Source: Paraburkholderia lacunae (lineage in GTDB: Bacteria > Pseudomonadota > Gammaproteobacteria > Burkholderiales > Burkholderiaceae). Taken from it: DNA of 64,000 nt. Numbering within the stretch: the first letter of the stretch is position 1; every line of letters begins with the position of its first letter. Made by a program: the position numbers and the translations under genes. Positions 25,447 through 34,675 of the stretch are shown here, one piece after another. The stretch is from positions 62,001 to 126,000 of the forward strand of contig NZ_QHKS01000003.1 in the NCBI RefSeq assembly GCF_003353175.1. Direction: 5' to 3'. The notes beneath the pieces were generated by a model. The model saw only the letters and a program-made list of their open reading frames with translations, was not told the DNA's origin and made no database searches.

Positions 25447-26499
25447 ATGTTCATCAGGAATACCTGGTATGTGGCCGCATGGTCGCATGAGGTGGAAGGC
25501 GCCGGTCTGTTCTCGCGTACCATTATCGGCACGCCCGTTTTACTGTACCGGAAGGAAGGTGGCGACGTCGTCGCGCTCATTGATCGCTGCTGTCATCGTG
25601 GCGCGCCGTTGTCGGTTGGCCGGCGTGAAGGCGATTGTGTCCGTTGCATGTATCACGGCCTGAAATTCGACAGCAACGGAGCATGTGTCGAAGCTCCGGC
25701 TCAGGAGAGAATTCCGCCGCAGGCCAAAGTCAGGCAATTTCCGGTAGTGGAGCGTCACCGCTGGATCTGGATCTGGATGGGCGACCCCGCGCTGGCCGAT
25801 CCGTCCACGATTCCCGATACCCATTGGCTCGACGATCCGCAATGGCGCTCGCTTCCCGGCTACATTCACTACGACGTCAACTACCTGCTCATCTGCGACA
25901 ACCTGCTGGATTTTTCGCATCTCCCATTCGTTCATCCGACGACGCTGGGCGGGGGAGAGGACTACGCAGCCATCCAGCCGAAAGTCGAGCGCCTCAAAGA
26001 CGGTGTACGCATCACGCGGTGGACAATCAATACCGAGCCGCCTCCGTTTGCCAAAGCCGTTCAGGAGTGGCCGGGCAAGGTCGACCGCTGGAACGTCTAC
26101 GACTTCACGGTCCCGGCGGTTCTGCGTATGGATTCGGGCATGGCGCCCACGGGCACCGGTGCGCCCGAGGGCGTTCGTGTCGGCGCAGTCGAGTTTCGCG
26201 GTTGCCAGGCCCTGACGCCTGAAACCGAAAACTCGACGCACTACTTCTTTGCCCACCCGCACAATTTCTCGCTCGATCAGCCCGAAGTTACGCGTTCGAT
26301 TCATCGGGCGGTCGTCGATGCGTTCGACGAGGACCGCGACATCGTTACTGCGCAGCACCGGAACCTCACGCTCGATCCCGGCTTCAAGATGATGGCTTTC
26401 GGCATCGACGCAGCCCTCTCGCAGTTTCGCTGGGCCGTGAACAGACGGCTCGAGGAAGAAGGCACTGCGGCCGCACAGAAGAGCGAGGCCACGTCGTGA
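25447..26499 (+). CDS. Rieske non-heme iron oxygenase (VanA-like)
   Basis: A 350-residue oxygenase. The Rieske [2Fe-2S] ligands are in CCHRGAPLS and CMYHGLKF, and the mononuclear iron site in DNLLDFSHLPFVHPTT (Asp, His, His). Size and N terminus (MFIRNTWYVAAWSHEV) place it with vanillate O-demethylase and dicamba monooxygenase type enzymes that act without a small subunit. It would demethylate or hydroxylate an aromatic or cyclic substrate using electrons from the reductase encoded next, which overlaps it by 4 nt. Confidence 0.92.
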   Translation: MFIRNTWYVAAWSHEVEGAGLFSRTIIGTPVLLYRKEGGDVVALIDRCCHRGAPLSVGRREGDCVRCMYHGLKFDSNGACVEAPAQERIPPQAKVRQFPVVERHRWIWIWMGDPALADPSTIPDTHWLDDPQWRSLPGYIHYDVNYLLICDNLLDFSHLPFVHPTTLGGGEDYAAIQPKVERLKDGVRITRWTINTEPPPFAKAVQEWPGKVDRWNVYDFTVPAVLRMDSGMAPTGTGAPEGVRVGAVEFRGCQALTPETENSTHYFFAHPHNFSLDQPEVTRSIHRAVVDAFDEDRDIVTAQHRNLTLDPGFKMMAFGIDAALSQFRWAVNRRLEEEGTAAAQKSEATS

Positions 26500-27446
26500 T
26501 CGAAGTAGTCGTTGCGAAGATTGCGCGTGTGGCCGAGGGCACACTCGGCATTGAGTTGCGCAGACCGGACGGGCGAAACCTCCCGGCATTTGAACCAGGG
26601 GCGCACGTCGACGTTCACTTGTGCGGGGGGCTCGTGCGTCAGTATTCACTGTGCAATGACCCGATCGATCCGACACGCTATTGCCTGGGCATAAGCCGAA
26701 GTCCGACGTCGCGGGGCGGATCGGCCTATATACACGAATCGCTGCGGACTGGCGACACGCTTCGCACCAGCGAGCCGCGCTCGCTCTTCGGGCTTTCGGC
26801 CGAAGCCACCTGCCATCGCTTCATCGCCGGCGGCATCGGCATCACGCCAATTCTCAGCATGATCCGGTGGTGTCATCGTCACGAGCTTCCGTGGCAGCTG
26901 AGCTACTGCGTACGCTCGAGAGCACATGCGGGGTACCTGGACGAGTTGCTCGCGCTGGGCGGCGACATTCGTCTATATGTCGATGACGAAGTGGCTTTGC
27001 CTCACGACATAAGCGGTATGCTCGCTGACATGAAACCCGCCGAGCATGTGTACTGTTGCGGGCCGGGCGGGCTCATGGACGCAGTCGCGGTGTGTACCCG
27101 AGACCTGGGTATCGGCGCGAATCGCGTTCATTTCGAGCGATTCGGGGCTTCAGGGGACGATCGGGGGCACAGCGGCCAAATGCCGTTCGCCGTCACCCTT
27201 GCCAGGAACGGCGCACGATACATGGTGAAGCCTGACGAATCGATTCTCGATTGCCTCGAACGGCATGGTCTTACGCCTCCGTTTTCCTGCCGGGAAGGGC
27301 TTTGCAGGAGCTGCGAGGTAGGAATCGTGTCGGGGGAGGCTGACCATCGCGACTATGTACTGAGCGCCGAAGAGCAGCGCGAGGGTAAGTCGCTCATGAT
27401 TTGTGTGTCGAGAGCGACGACCCAGGAGCTTGTTATCGATCTCTGA
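26496..27446 (+). CDS. VanB-type oxygenase reductase (FMN, NAD, plant-type [2Fe-2S])
   Basis: A 316-residue phthalate-dioxygenase-reductase family protein: flavin domain (RQYSLCNDP), nucleotide domain (GGIGITPILSMI, CCGPGGLMDAV) and a C-terminal ferredoxin domain with cysteines in SCREGLCRSCEVG and MICVSRA. It transfers electrons from NAD(P)H to the partner oxygenase. Start is GTG at 26496 in a GTGA overlap. Confidence 0.93.
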   Translation: MIEVVVAKIARVAEGTLGIELRRPDGRNLPAFEPGAHVDVHLCGGLVRQYSLCNDPIDPTRYCLGISRSPTSRGGSAYIHESLRTGDTLRTSEPRSLFGLSAEATCHRFIAGGIGITPILSMIRWCHRHELPWQLSYCVRSRAHAGYLDELLALGGDIRLYVDDEVALPHDISGMLADMKPAEHVYCCGPGGLMDAVAVCTRDLGIGANRVHFERFGASGDDRGHSGQMPFAVTLARNGARYMVKPDESILDCLERHGLTPPFSCREGLCRSCEVGIVSGEADHRDYVLSAEEQREGKSLMICVSRATTQELVIDL

Positions 27447-27489
27447 ATCATGACCGGAACACCCGGTAATGCTCGCGAGGGTATTTGAA

Positions 27490-28722
27490 ATGTGGAAGGA
27501 CCTTCGCGAGCCTGTGAGGGCAGATTTTGGCAACACGGACGCAGTTTGCCGCAGCACGCAATGGCCGCTTTATATCTGTTGCTTTGGCAGCATGGCCTCC
27601 ATGCGCGTGTGCGATTCGATGTTGCCGGCTCTTGCGGGGGAGTTTGCGGTCCGTGCCGACCGCGCCTCGCAGGCCATATCGTTGTTTGCGCTCGCCTACG
27701 GAATCTCTCAGCTGTGCTCCGGGCCGCTCGGCGACCGGCTCGGCAAAATGCGCGTGATCGCGCTCGCGGCGTTTGCCTGTGCGCTTGGCAATCTTGGAGC
27801 GTGCCTTGCTGGAAGCCTGGACGAACTGCTTGCCGCGCGGCTCTTTTCGGGTGTCGCGGCCGCAGGCATCGTTCCATTGACGATGGCGTGGATCGGCGAT
27901 CACAGTCCGGACGGTGAGCGGCAGGTGGCGCTGGCGCGTCTGCTCGGTGCGACCGTGCTCGGCATGATTGCGGGGCAGTGGGGCGGCGGAGCGCTAGCTT
28001 CCTCCTTGGGATGGCGGAGTTCCTTCATGTCGATTGGTGCGGTGTTCGCGCTCGGCTGGCTGACGGTGCAAAGCGTATCGCTGCGCATTCCGCGAGACAC
28101 GCCGGCGAAGCAGCTGGCGTTCGTGCGCCAGACGATCGATATTCTCGGCGCAAGCTGGGTTCGTCTTATCTTGCTGGTGACGTTCGTTGAAGGCATGTTT
28201 GCCTACAGTGCATTGGCGTTCATGCCCACCTACCTCGACGCGTCGTTTGCACTGCCTTCGTCCAGGGCGGGACTGATCGCCTCCAGCTACGGCATGGGAG
28301 GGCTGATCTTCAGTCTGAGCTCGAAGCGCGTGGTACGACGTTTGAGGGATGCGCGCCTTGCGCGAGTGGGTGGGCTGTTGCTCGCAACAGCACTCGTCAC
28401 ACTTGCGGCCTCGCCGTTCTGGTGGCTATCTGTCCCGGCCTGTGCGCTCGCCGGATTCGGCTTTTACGCACTTCACAACGTCTTGCAGAACCATGCCGCG
28501 CAGATGGCGCCGCAGGCGAGAGGCACGGCCGTTTCGCTGTTTTCGTGCGTGCTCTTTTTGGGGCAATCGTTCGGAATCACCATGGGTGGCTGGTCAATCA
28601 GTTACGCTTCAGTAAGAGTCCTGTTCGTTGTCTGCGCGCTGGGACTGCTTGTCCTTGCGGTCGTCTTTGCGCACCTGTTGAGGACGAGGCACGCTCCGCA
28701 AATGCCACGAGTCCGGGAATGA
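27490..28722 (+). CDS. MFS transporter
   Basis: A 410-residue, 12-helix MFS protein with GPLGDRLGKMRVIAL after helix 2 and ARLFSGVAAAGIVPLTMAW in helix 4. ATG at 27490 is preferred to 27469 because GAGGG lies 9-13 nt upstream. It follows the reductase gene by 43 nt and probably imports the Rieske oxygenase substrate or exports a product. Confidence 0.85.
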   Translation: MWKDLREPVRADFGNTDAVCRSTQWPLYICCFGSMASMRVCDSMLPALAGEFAVRADRASQAISLFALAYGISQLCSGPLGDRLGKMRVIALAAFACALGNLGACLAGSLDELLAARLFSGVAAAGIVPLTMAWIGDHSPDGERQVALARLLGATVLGMIAGQWGGGALASSLGWRSSFMSIGAVFALGWLTVQSVSLRIPRDTPAKQLAFVRQTIDILGASWVRLILLVTFVEGMFAYSALAFMPTYLDASFALPSSRAGLIASSYGMGGLIFSLSSKRVVRRLRDARLARVGGLLLATALVTLAASPFWWLSVPACALAGFGFYALHNVLQNHAAQMAPQARGTAVSLFSCVLFLGQSFGITMGGWSISYASVRVLFVVCALGLLVLAVVFAHLLRTRHAPQMPRVRE

Positions 28723-28803
28723 GCCAGCAGTTCCAATGCGACAGCGCGCTTTGATCCGGGGCAGGTGCCGGGCGATGCAGCCGCAACGCCCGATGCCGCG
28801 CCG

Positions 28804-29703
28804 CTAGAATTTGATGTAGGCGTTAAGCCACAGCGTATTGCCATAGGCAGCATTACGCGCATAGATCTGATGCTGCCAGTGAAGCACAGCGCCCCATTTC
28901 TGCGTTGCATACCCGACCTGCGGCCCCATGGTCAACTCGTTGGTCCGATGTCCGTCGCCGAATGCGGACTGTCCATTGATCTTGTCGTCGTTGAGCTGGG
29001 TATTCAAATATCCGCCAACGCCGACGAGCCAGTTCTGGTTAATGTGGTAATTGACGCCGTAGTCCGCGGTAAGCTGGACGCCCGACTGATACTGGGTAGC
29101 CGCATTGACGCTGCTGTAGTTCAGGTTGATCTTGGAGCTGAGCTCGAGCTGCTGCAGCGGCATCCATGTGAATGCATAGGCAAGGTAAAGGCTCGTGACG
29201 TTATTTCCCGGGTTGAACAGCCGGGTCTTGTCGTATGAACCCCACGGGGCGACGATATCGAGCTCGACAGTCTGGAAATAGTGCGGCGATGCCCAGCCGA
29301 CGAGCACGCCAAACAGTGGATCGCCCAATCCCCGTCCGCCGCCGGAGAGTCCAAACGACGGCAGGTGCAGGGTGCCGTCGACGTAGGGGACGGCACCCTG
29401 GATAGCAATGTTGCCACCCAGAATGGTCGGTGTTTCAAAGACATGAACCGCTCGCAGCGCATGGGCCTGCACGCCGCCATTGGCCCCTTGTGGGCTACTG
29501 TTGCCGCCACCGTCGCGCAGTGACGTCATGTCCTCGAATTTATTGTAGCTGTAGATGTACGTTCCGGGGCCGCCAAGCAGTCCGCTCATCACGGTCATGA
29601 TCCCCGACGGGTAGCTGCTCGTGCCGTTTTCAAGTGCGAAAGCAGGACTCTGGGCCAGACCGGCCACGGCGCACACGGCGCCGTAAAGTTTGTATCGCTT
29701 CAT
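28804..29703 (-). CDS. outer-membrane channel, MetA-pathway/SphA type
   Basis: A 299-residue protein with a signal peptide of about 24 residues ending in SPAFA, alternating beta-strand pattern and a C-terminal phenylalanine (NAYIKF) as in outer-membrane barrels. It resembles the 'MetA-pathway of phenol degradation' family, often encoded beside aromatic catabolic genes and thought to aid substrate uptake. It stands alone on the minus strand, convergent with the MFS gene. No operator of the TACGATACG type is visible before it. Confidence 0.8.
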   Translation of the reverse strand: MKRYKLYGAVCAVAGLAQSPAFALENGTSSYPSGIMTVMSGLLGGPGTYIYSYNKFEDMTSLRDGGGNSSPQGANGGVQAHALRAVHVFETPTILGGNIAIQGAVPYVDGTLHLPSFGLSGGGRGLGDPLFGVLVGWASPHYFQTVELDIVAPWGSYDKTRLFNPGNNVTSLYLAYAFTWMPLQQLELSSKINLNYSSVNAATQYQSGVQLTADYGVNYHINQNWLVGVGGYLNTQLNDDKINGQSAFGDGHRTNELTMGPQVGYATQKWGAVLHWQHQIYARNAAYGNTLWLNAYIKF

Positions 29704-29835
29704 TGCAGTGTCTCCTGTATTTATAAGGATTTTGATTTGTAGTGCGAAGTTATTGCTCTATGAACATGCTTCCGTTTGTATGCAGTCAGTCAGCTTTATG
29801 CCGACTGCCCTCGGCAAGGACCTCCGGTGATTTCG

Positions 29836-30204
29836 TCAACGCGGCATCGGGGAGAGCGCGCTGACGTACCTGCCTTCTTCAACCCTCAATGTGACGGCCT
29901 CGAGGTACTGGCCCGCGCATGGTCCCGATATGCACAGGCCGTCATGAAGCGTGAATTTTGCGCCATGGCCGTGGCAAACAATGTGGTTCGCACCCTGGTC
30001 GAGATAGGCATGCTTTCGCCAGGGCAGAGAAGCCCCGGGCCAATGCGGACACGAATTGACATAGCCACGCAGGAGCTCGTGCCTGCGCACGACAAAGAGG
30101 TCGTCGACGCCGCGTTCCTGCAAGTCGAATCCGCGTGCGCCAGTCGGCGAAAGCGCGTTCAACTCGCACAGGCGGACCCATTGGGCAGTGGCAGAGTCTG
30201 GCAT
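29836..30204 (-). CDS. Rieske [2Fe-2S] ferredoxin
   Basis: A 122-residue soluble Rieske protein. The cluster ligands are in CPHWPGASL and CHGHGAKF. It is 12 nt downstream of the extradiol dioxygenase gene and shares its transcript. Rieske ferredoxins deliver electrons to ring-hydroxylating oxygenases or help keep extradiol dioxygenase iron reduced; the tight pairing here favours the second role (inference). Confidence 0.87.
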   Translation of the reverse strand: MPDSATAQWVRLCELNALSPTGARGFDLQERGVDDLFVVRRHELLRGYVNSCPHWPGASLPWRKHAYLDQGANHIVCHGHGAKFTLHDGLCISGPCAGQYLEAVTLRVEEGRYVSALSPMPR

Positions 30205-30216
30205 GGCGATTTGCGT

Positions 30217-31152
30217 TCAGGATTGCGCCGGGGGCGGACCTCCCGGTGCCCACGGCTCGCGCCGCTGGAAGAGGAATTCCTGTGAGTTCTCGGCGATGGC
30301 AGGGGCGACACGGGGAACCCAGGAGTCATCGAGCTGATCCATGTCCGCGTCGTATTCGATATGGCAGCCCATCGGGCTATTGAAATACCAGAACCAGTTC
30401 GACCCGAACCGGTGACGCCCCGGTCCCCAGAACGATTCGTAACCCTTCGCCGCGAACGCGTATCCTGCACGCAGCACCTCCGACGGACCGCCCATGTGGA
30501 ACGTGAAATGCTCGCAACCCTGCATGGCGGGCGGGGTCTGGATGAAAAACAGCGTGTGGTGATCGAGGGTGCCCTGTGGGCGGAGGAAGGGGCCCATTCC
30601 GACGAACCGGTCGTTGACCCGAAATCCCAGCCGGTTTACATAGAACGCTTCGGCCTTGTCCGTGTCGGGCACAAAGTAGACGACGTGCGAAAGCGTCCTG
30701 GGAAGCGGCGGCGGTTCGTCGCGGTTGGCCGGCGAACCCGTAACGTTCGGGCCGCGGCGCGCATCGCCCGGCGCGTTGACCTGCTCGGCCGGAAGCGTTG
30801 GCGTTCGACGCACGGACACCTGAAATCCAAGGACGAAGCCCGTATCGTCTGCCACTTCGATGCCGTCCGCCAGAAATTTGACCTCCCGGTCCTTGCCCAA
30901 CTCCTGCGCGATTTCGTCGAGTGCCGCTCGATCTTCGACTCCGTAGATCGTCTTGCGCAGCTGATTGGCCGTCGGCAGCGTCCACTTCGGCAGTGCCGGG
31001 TCATCCTTGTGGCGAATGATGACGCCCGTCCCATCGAGAGCCTCGAATGCGCCATCACTTTTTGGCGTTAGCCCATAGTCGGCGAGAAACGTCGCGCAGC
31101 TTTCGACGTCGTCGACGCCGAAAACGAGTGTGTCAGGTCCAAGGATTCTCAC
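30217..31152 (-). CDS. VOC-superfamily extradiol ring-cleavage dioxygenase
   Basis: A 311-residue protein with two vicinal-oxygen-chelate modules. The second keeps the Fe(II) triad: LSHVVYFV (His), LDHHTLFF (His) and CHIEYDADMD (Glu). This is the pattern of catechol 2,3-dioxygenase and dihydroxybiphenyl dioxygenase relatives. GTG at 31152 follows AGGA; an ATG far upstream would run through the regulatory region. A TACGATACG operator lies 49 bp upstream of the start. Confidence 0.88.
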   Translation of the reverse strand: MRILGPDTLVFGVDDVESCATFLADYGLTPKSDGAFEALDGTGVIIRHKDDPALPKWTLPTANQLRKTIYGVEDRAALDEIAQELGKDREVKFLADGIEVADDTGFVLGFQVSVRRTPTLPAEQVNAPGDARRGPNVTGSPANRDEPPPLPRTLSHVVYFVPDTDKAEAFYVNRLGFRVNDRFVGMGPFLRPQGTLDHHTLFFIQTPPAMQGCEHFTFHMGGPSEVLRAGYAFAAKGYESFWGPGRHRFGSNWFWYFNSPMGCHIEYDADMDQLDDSWVPRVAPAIAENSQEFLFQRREPWAPGGPPPAQS

Positions 31153-31200
31153 TGTAGTCGTCCTGTTGATAAGAAAGGGTAGGGGTGCGGTGCTGATTAA

Positions 31201-31221
31201 TACGATACGGTTCGAATCATA
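31201..31221. promoter_or_regulatory. TACGATACG operator before dioxygenase operon
   Basis: Arms TACGATACG and CGAATCATA with a 3-nt spacer: the left arm is perfect and the right arm matches 7 of 9 positions of the palindrome at 31299-31319. It sits in the promoter region of the minus-strand dioxygenase-Rieske unit. Confidence 0.65.
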
Positions 31222-31298
31222 ATATTCCGCTTGTTCTTCATCAGGCAAGGGGGTTCGGGTTTCCACATGGCATTTCCGCATGAGGAAAAACCCTTGCT

Positions 31299-31327
31299 TA
31301 CGATACGTTGCGTATCGTATATATAAT
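31299..31327 (+). promoter_or_regulatory. promoter with perfect TACGATACG operator before FAH gene
   Basis: Arms TACGATACG and CGTATCGTA form a perfect 9-bp dyad with a TTG spacer (31299-31319). A consensus -10 box TATAAT lies at 31322-31327, so the dyad fills the -35 and spacer region. That is a classic repressor position. The start codon of the downstream FAH gene is at 31410. Confidence 0.75.
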
Positions 31328-31409
31328 GAACCGATCGCTAACGAGGGTGCGTGTGGTTGGACCGGGGAGGCCGGTATCGCCGTCGCATCCCAGAAACTGG
31401 AGCCGAACA

Positions 31410-32408
31410 ATGAAGCTGGGTCGCATCGCTGTGAGCGGTCCGGATGGGGACGTTGCCCGTCTGGTACTGGTATTGCCTGAAGAGGAGCGCGTCATCGATC
31501 TGAAGCGCGCGTCGGTGCTTGCGCTGGAGAAACAGGGCGCGACAGGCGAGTCGGCGCGTCGGTTGTCGGAGGCGCTCTTTCCGGGCAGCATGTCGGCGGC
31601 GATTGGTTTGGGGGAGCGGTTTCTCGACGCGGCCCGCCGCGCGGAGAAAGAGCGCCCCGATGAGGCGTCGATTCCGATCGGAGACGTGAAGTGGCTACCG
31701 GCAAGCGATCCCTCCGTTGTCCGCGACGGGTTGACATTCATCGGACACATCAAGGGCTTTCACGAGAAGATCGGGCACAAGCCGCATGAGAGTCTCCTGA
31801 AAGTTCCAGGGTATTTCAAGGGGACGCCGCACACCGTCATCGGTCATGATGCGGAGGTGCCGTGGCCAGGCTACATCCAACACATGGATTACGAGCTTGA
31901 ACTCGGCTATGTCATCGGCCGGCGCGGCGGTAATCTGAGACCGGAGCAGGCGCGTCCCTATCTCTTCGGTATCACGGTGTTCAACGACTTTAGTGCCCGC
32001 GATCGCCAGTCGATCGAAATGCCGATTCAGATGGGACCGACCAAATGCAAGGATTTTGCCTATGGGGTGGGTCCGTGGATCACGACGATCGACGAATTTG
32101 CCGATCTCGACGCCATTTCAATGGAAGTGCGCGTGAACGGCGAGACATGGGGCAAAGGGACGAGCGCGAACAAGCTCTGGAGCGTGGACGAGCTCATCGC
32201 ATGGGCAAGCCTCGGCGAAGTCCTCGAGCCGGGTGACGTGATCGGTTCGGGCACGATGGGCGGCGGCTCCGCGCTCGAACTCGATCGCAAGCTTCAGCCC
32301 GGCGATGTGGTGGAACTCGAAGTGGGCGGGGTCGGCATCCTGCGCAACCGCATGGGACAGCCACAGTCCGGATTGTGGTGGCCCGAGGAGCGCACTCCGT
32401 TCATGTGA
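31410..32408 (+). CDS. fumarylacetoacetate hydrolase family protein
   Basis: A 332-residue FAH-family enzyme with metal ligands in MDYELELGYVIGRRGG, FNDFSARDRQ and GDVIGSGTMGGGS. ATG at 31410 has GGAG 8-11 nt upstream. It resembles the fumarylacetoacetase-like subgroup more than the island's first FAH protein. It is divergent from the extradiol dioxygenase and leads a unit with a flavin monooxygenase, so it plausibly hydrolyses the ring-cleavage product. Confidence 0.9.
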   Translation: MKLGRIAVSGPDGDVARLVLVLPEEERVIDLKRASVLALEKQGATGESARRLSEALFPGSMSAAIGLGERFLDAARRAEKERPDEASIPIGDVKWLPASDPSVVRDGLTFIGHIKGFHEKIGHKPHESLLKVPGYFKGTPHTVIGHDAEVPWPGYIQHMDYELELGYVIGRRGGNLRPEQARPYLFGITVFNDFSARDRQSIEMPIQMGPTKCKDFAYGVGPWITTIDEFADLDAISMEVRVNGETWGKGTSANKLWSVDELIAWASLGEVLEPGDVIGSGTMGGGSALELDRKLQPGDVVELEVGGVGILRNRMGQPQSGLWWPEERTPFM

Positions 32409-32445
32409 GTTGACACGACTACAACAATTTCAAGGAGACACAGTC

Positions 32446-33579
32446 ATGGCTTCGCAGCACAAGGTGCTTATCGTAGGTGGAGGGATCAGTGGCATGACGC
32501 TCGCCCACGGACTCGCGCGCGTCGGTATGGACGTGAGGGTCGTCGAGAGCAGCCACCGATCCGATCAACAGGGAACCGGCATTTCCCTACTTGGCAACGC
32601 ACTGCGGGCATTGGATCGCGTCGGACTCGCCGATAGTTGTATGGCGGCGGGATCCGGATGGGACACCGTCAGTGTGCGCAACGATGCAGGCGAGATCGTG
32701 AACGAGCGGCGTCCACCGCGCATCTTCAGGCCCGACGCCCCCGGCGCGATAGGCATCATGCGGCCGAAGCTGGCGGAAGTGCTCGAAGGGCACGCGCTTG
32801 CTAGCGGTGCCCGGATCGACTATGGCACAACCGTCGAAGATCTTGACCAGGATGGAAGCGGCGTCTCATATCGCCTGTCGACGGGCGAAACCGGGTGCTG
32901 CGATCTGCTGGTCGCAGCGGACGGGACGTATTCAAAGACGCGTTCGAAGGTGTTCGGTAGCCAGTACCAGCCGGCATATGCGGGACAGGGGGCGTGGCGT
33001 TTTACCGTTGAGCGTCCTCCGGAGTTTGACGGACTGGTGCTGTACAAGCACAGGGACGGCCGTGCGGTCGGAGGGCTTCCGTTATCGGACAAGCTTTGCT
33101 ACTACTTCTTCCTCGAGAATGCCAAAGTCCATGCGCACATGCCGCAAGACAGGCTGAGCGAGATGTTCAGGGAGCGTCTGGAGGGGTTCTCGGCTCCGGA
33201 TCTTCGCGCGGCGATCGGGCGTTGCGATGGCACACGCTACATCAGTTACCGCCCGTTCGATATTCTGTTCATGCCGCAGCCGTGGCATCGGGGGCGAGTC
33301 GTACTGGTGGGGGATTCCGCGCATTCGGTCACGCCGCAGTTGACGTCCGGCGGCGGCATGGCGATTGAAGACGCGGTCGTGCTCACCGAAGAGCTGAGCC
33401 AGCGGGCGAGTATCGACGATGCACTTGTGGCATATGGGCAGCGTCGCGGCGAGCGGGCGAAGCGCGTTTTCGACATCTCACTGGCCATCTGCCAGGCAGA
33501 GCAGGATCCACACGCGGATGGACGGCGTGCCGTCGAGCTCCTGTTCGAGGGCTATGGCGTGCTCGCCCAGCCGTTCTGA
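32446..33579 (+). CDS. FAD-dependent aromatic monooxygenase (salicylate hydroxylase-like)
   Basis: A 377-residue class A flavoprotein monooxygenase with the three diagnostic motifs: GGGISGMTLAHGLA for the FAD ADP part, DGTYSKTR in the middle motif, and GDSAHSVTPQLTSGGGMAIED. It hydroxylates an aromatic or related ring using NAD(P)H and O2 in the cytosol. ATG at 32446 has AAGGAGA upstream. It is cotranscribed with the FAH gene 37 nt before it. Confidence 0.92.
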   Translation: MASQHKVLIVGGGISGMTLAHGLARVGMDVRVVESSHRSDQQGTGISLLGNALRALDRVGLADSCMAAGSGWDTVSVRNDAGEIVNERRPPRIFRPDAPGAIGIMRPKLAEVLEGHALASGARIDYGTTVEDLDQDGSGVSYRLSTGETGCCDLLVAADGTYSKTRSKVFGSQYQPAYAGQGAWRFTVERPPEFDGLVLYKHRDGRAVGGLPLSDKLCYYFFLENAKVHAHMPQDRLSEMFRERLEGFSAPDLRAAIGRCDGTRYISYRPFDILFMPQPWHRGRVVLVGDSAHSVTPQLTSGGGMAIEDAVVLTEELSQRASIDDALVAYGQRRGERAKRVFDISLAICQAEQDPHADGRRAVELLFEGYGVLAQPF

Positions 33580-33686
33580 GCGGGGCGAGTGCTGCACGGT
33601 TTTTATAATTGGCGGCCCGGCGCCGGGGCGCCAGGAAATTGCGTTCAATCACGACCCGCAACCATCGACGGTAGGCGGGCGCGAGC

Positions 33687-34367
33687 TCAGCGCAGACCGA
33701 ACAACTTCACCCGCACCGAGCGCAGATGCTCACGCATCAGTTGCTCGGCCTTACCCGGGTTGTGCGCGCGAATGGCGTCCACCAGCAAGTGATGTTCGCC
33801 ATCGGTGTCGTGTCGAGGTCCGGTCTGGGAAGTGAACACCTCCTCCATGCGGGCGTCGAGATTGACGCGCACCTGCACACGCATGGTGTCGTACAACATG
33901 AGAAGCAGGGCGTTGTGCGTGGATTCCGCGATGGTGCGATGCAGGTGCTCGTCGAGGCGCTTCCAGGGAACGAATGGCCTCGTGCTCGCCATATCGGCCA
34001 GGCACTGGTCCATCGCGGCGATGTCGGCAGACGTTGCGTGGACCGCGGCCTCCGCGGCCAATTGTGGCTCCAGCACAAGCCGGGCATCCATGATGTCGTC
34101 GACGCTGATCGATGACGACCAGCTCTCGTCGTCGGGCTGAGCCTCTCTGGGGCCGACGAATGTGCCTTTGCCGACGTGGCGCCAGATAAGCCCCTCGTCC
34201 TCCAGTCTCTTGAGCACCGTGCGTAGCCGTCCCCGCGACACGCCCAGTGCATCGCTGAGCTTCGGTTCAGGCGGCAGGCGCTGGTCGCCGCTCTTTGCGA
34301 CGTGGCCCTCGATGTACTCGCGCAGCCGGAGCACATCGTCATCGATCATCTTTGCTTGTACCGACAT
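33687..34367 (-). CDS. GntR/FadR-family regulator (FCD domain)
   Basis: A 226-residue regulator: an N-terminal winged helix (LPPEPKLSDALGVSRGRLRTV) and an all-helical FCD ligand domain with the metal-binding Asp/His residues (DARLVLEPQL, HLHRTIAES, HHLLVDAI). ATG at 34367 has GGGAG upstream. It is convergent with the monooxygenase gene. It is one of three candidates (with TetR and LysR) for the protein that binds the TACGATACG operators. Confidence 0.88.
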   Translation of the reverse strand: MSVQAKMIDDDVLRLREYIEGHVAKSGDQRLPPEPKLSDALGVSRGRLRTVLKRLEDEGLIWRHVGKGTFVGPREAQPDDESWSSSISVDDIMDARLVLEPQLAAEAAVHATSADIAAMDQCLADMASTRPFVPWKRLDEHLHRTIAESTHNALLLMLYDTMRVQVRVNLDARMEEVFTSQTGPRHDTDGEHHLLVDAIRAHNPGKAEQLMREHLRSVRVKLFGLR

Positions 34368-34376
34368 TCCATTGAA

Positions 34377-34392
34377 CTCCCAACCGTGGGAG
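34377..34392. promoter_or_regulatory. dyad CTCCCA-N4-TGGGAG over GntR ribosome site
   Basis: A perfect 6-bp inverted repeat overlapping the GGGAG ribosome site of the GntR gene. It could act as an autoregulatory operator or as an mRNA hairpin that hides the ribosome site. Confidence 0.45.
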
Positions 34393-34675
34393 CCTCTCCC
34401 GTCCAGATTGTGATCGTTGGTCAATGAGCGGTCGCGCCGGCCGTGTGCGTCTCGATCTGAAATCAACTCAAGCCGACGCGGCCTTCACAGTCGCACATCA
34501 ATCGAAGTGCCGCACTAGCTCATTGAACGCATCAATAAGCAAATCATTATGCACTATTTCGATCGGGAATCCCTTGGTGCGTAAGGGGTGGGTCGGTAAA
34601 AAACAAATCAATGTGAAAATTGAGGCGTTTTAATGCTTGCATTGATTGATTCATGGCGTGTAGCATTCGCTCAAC

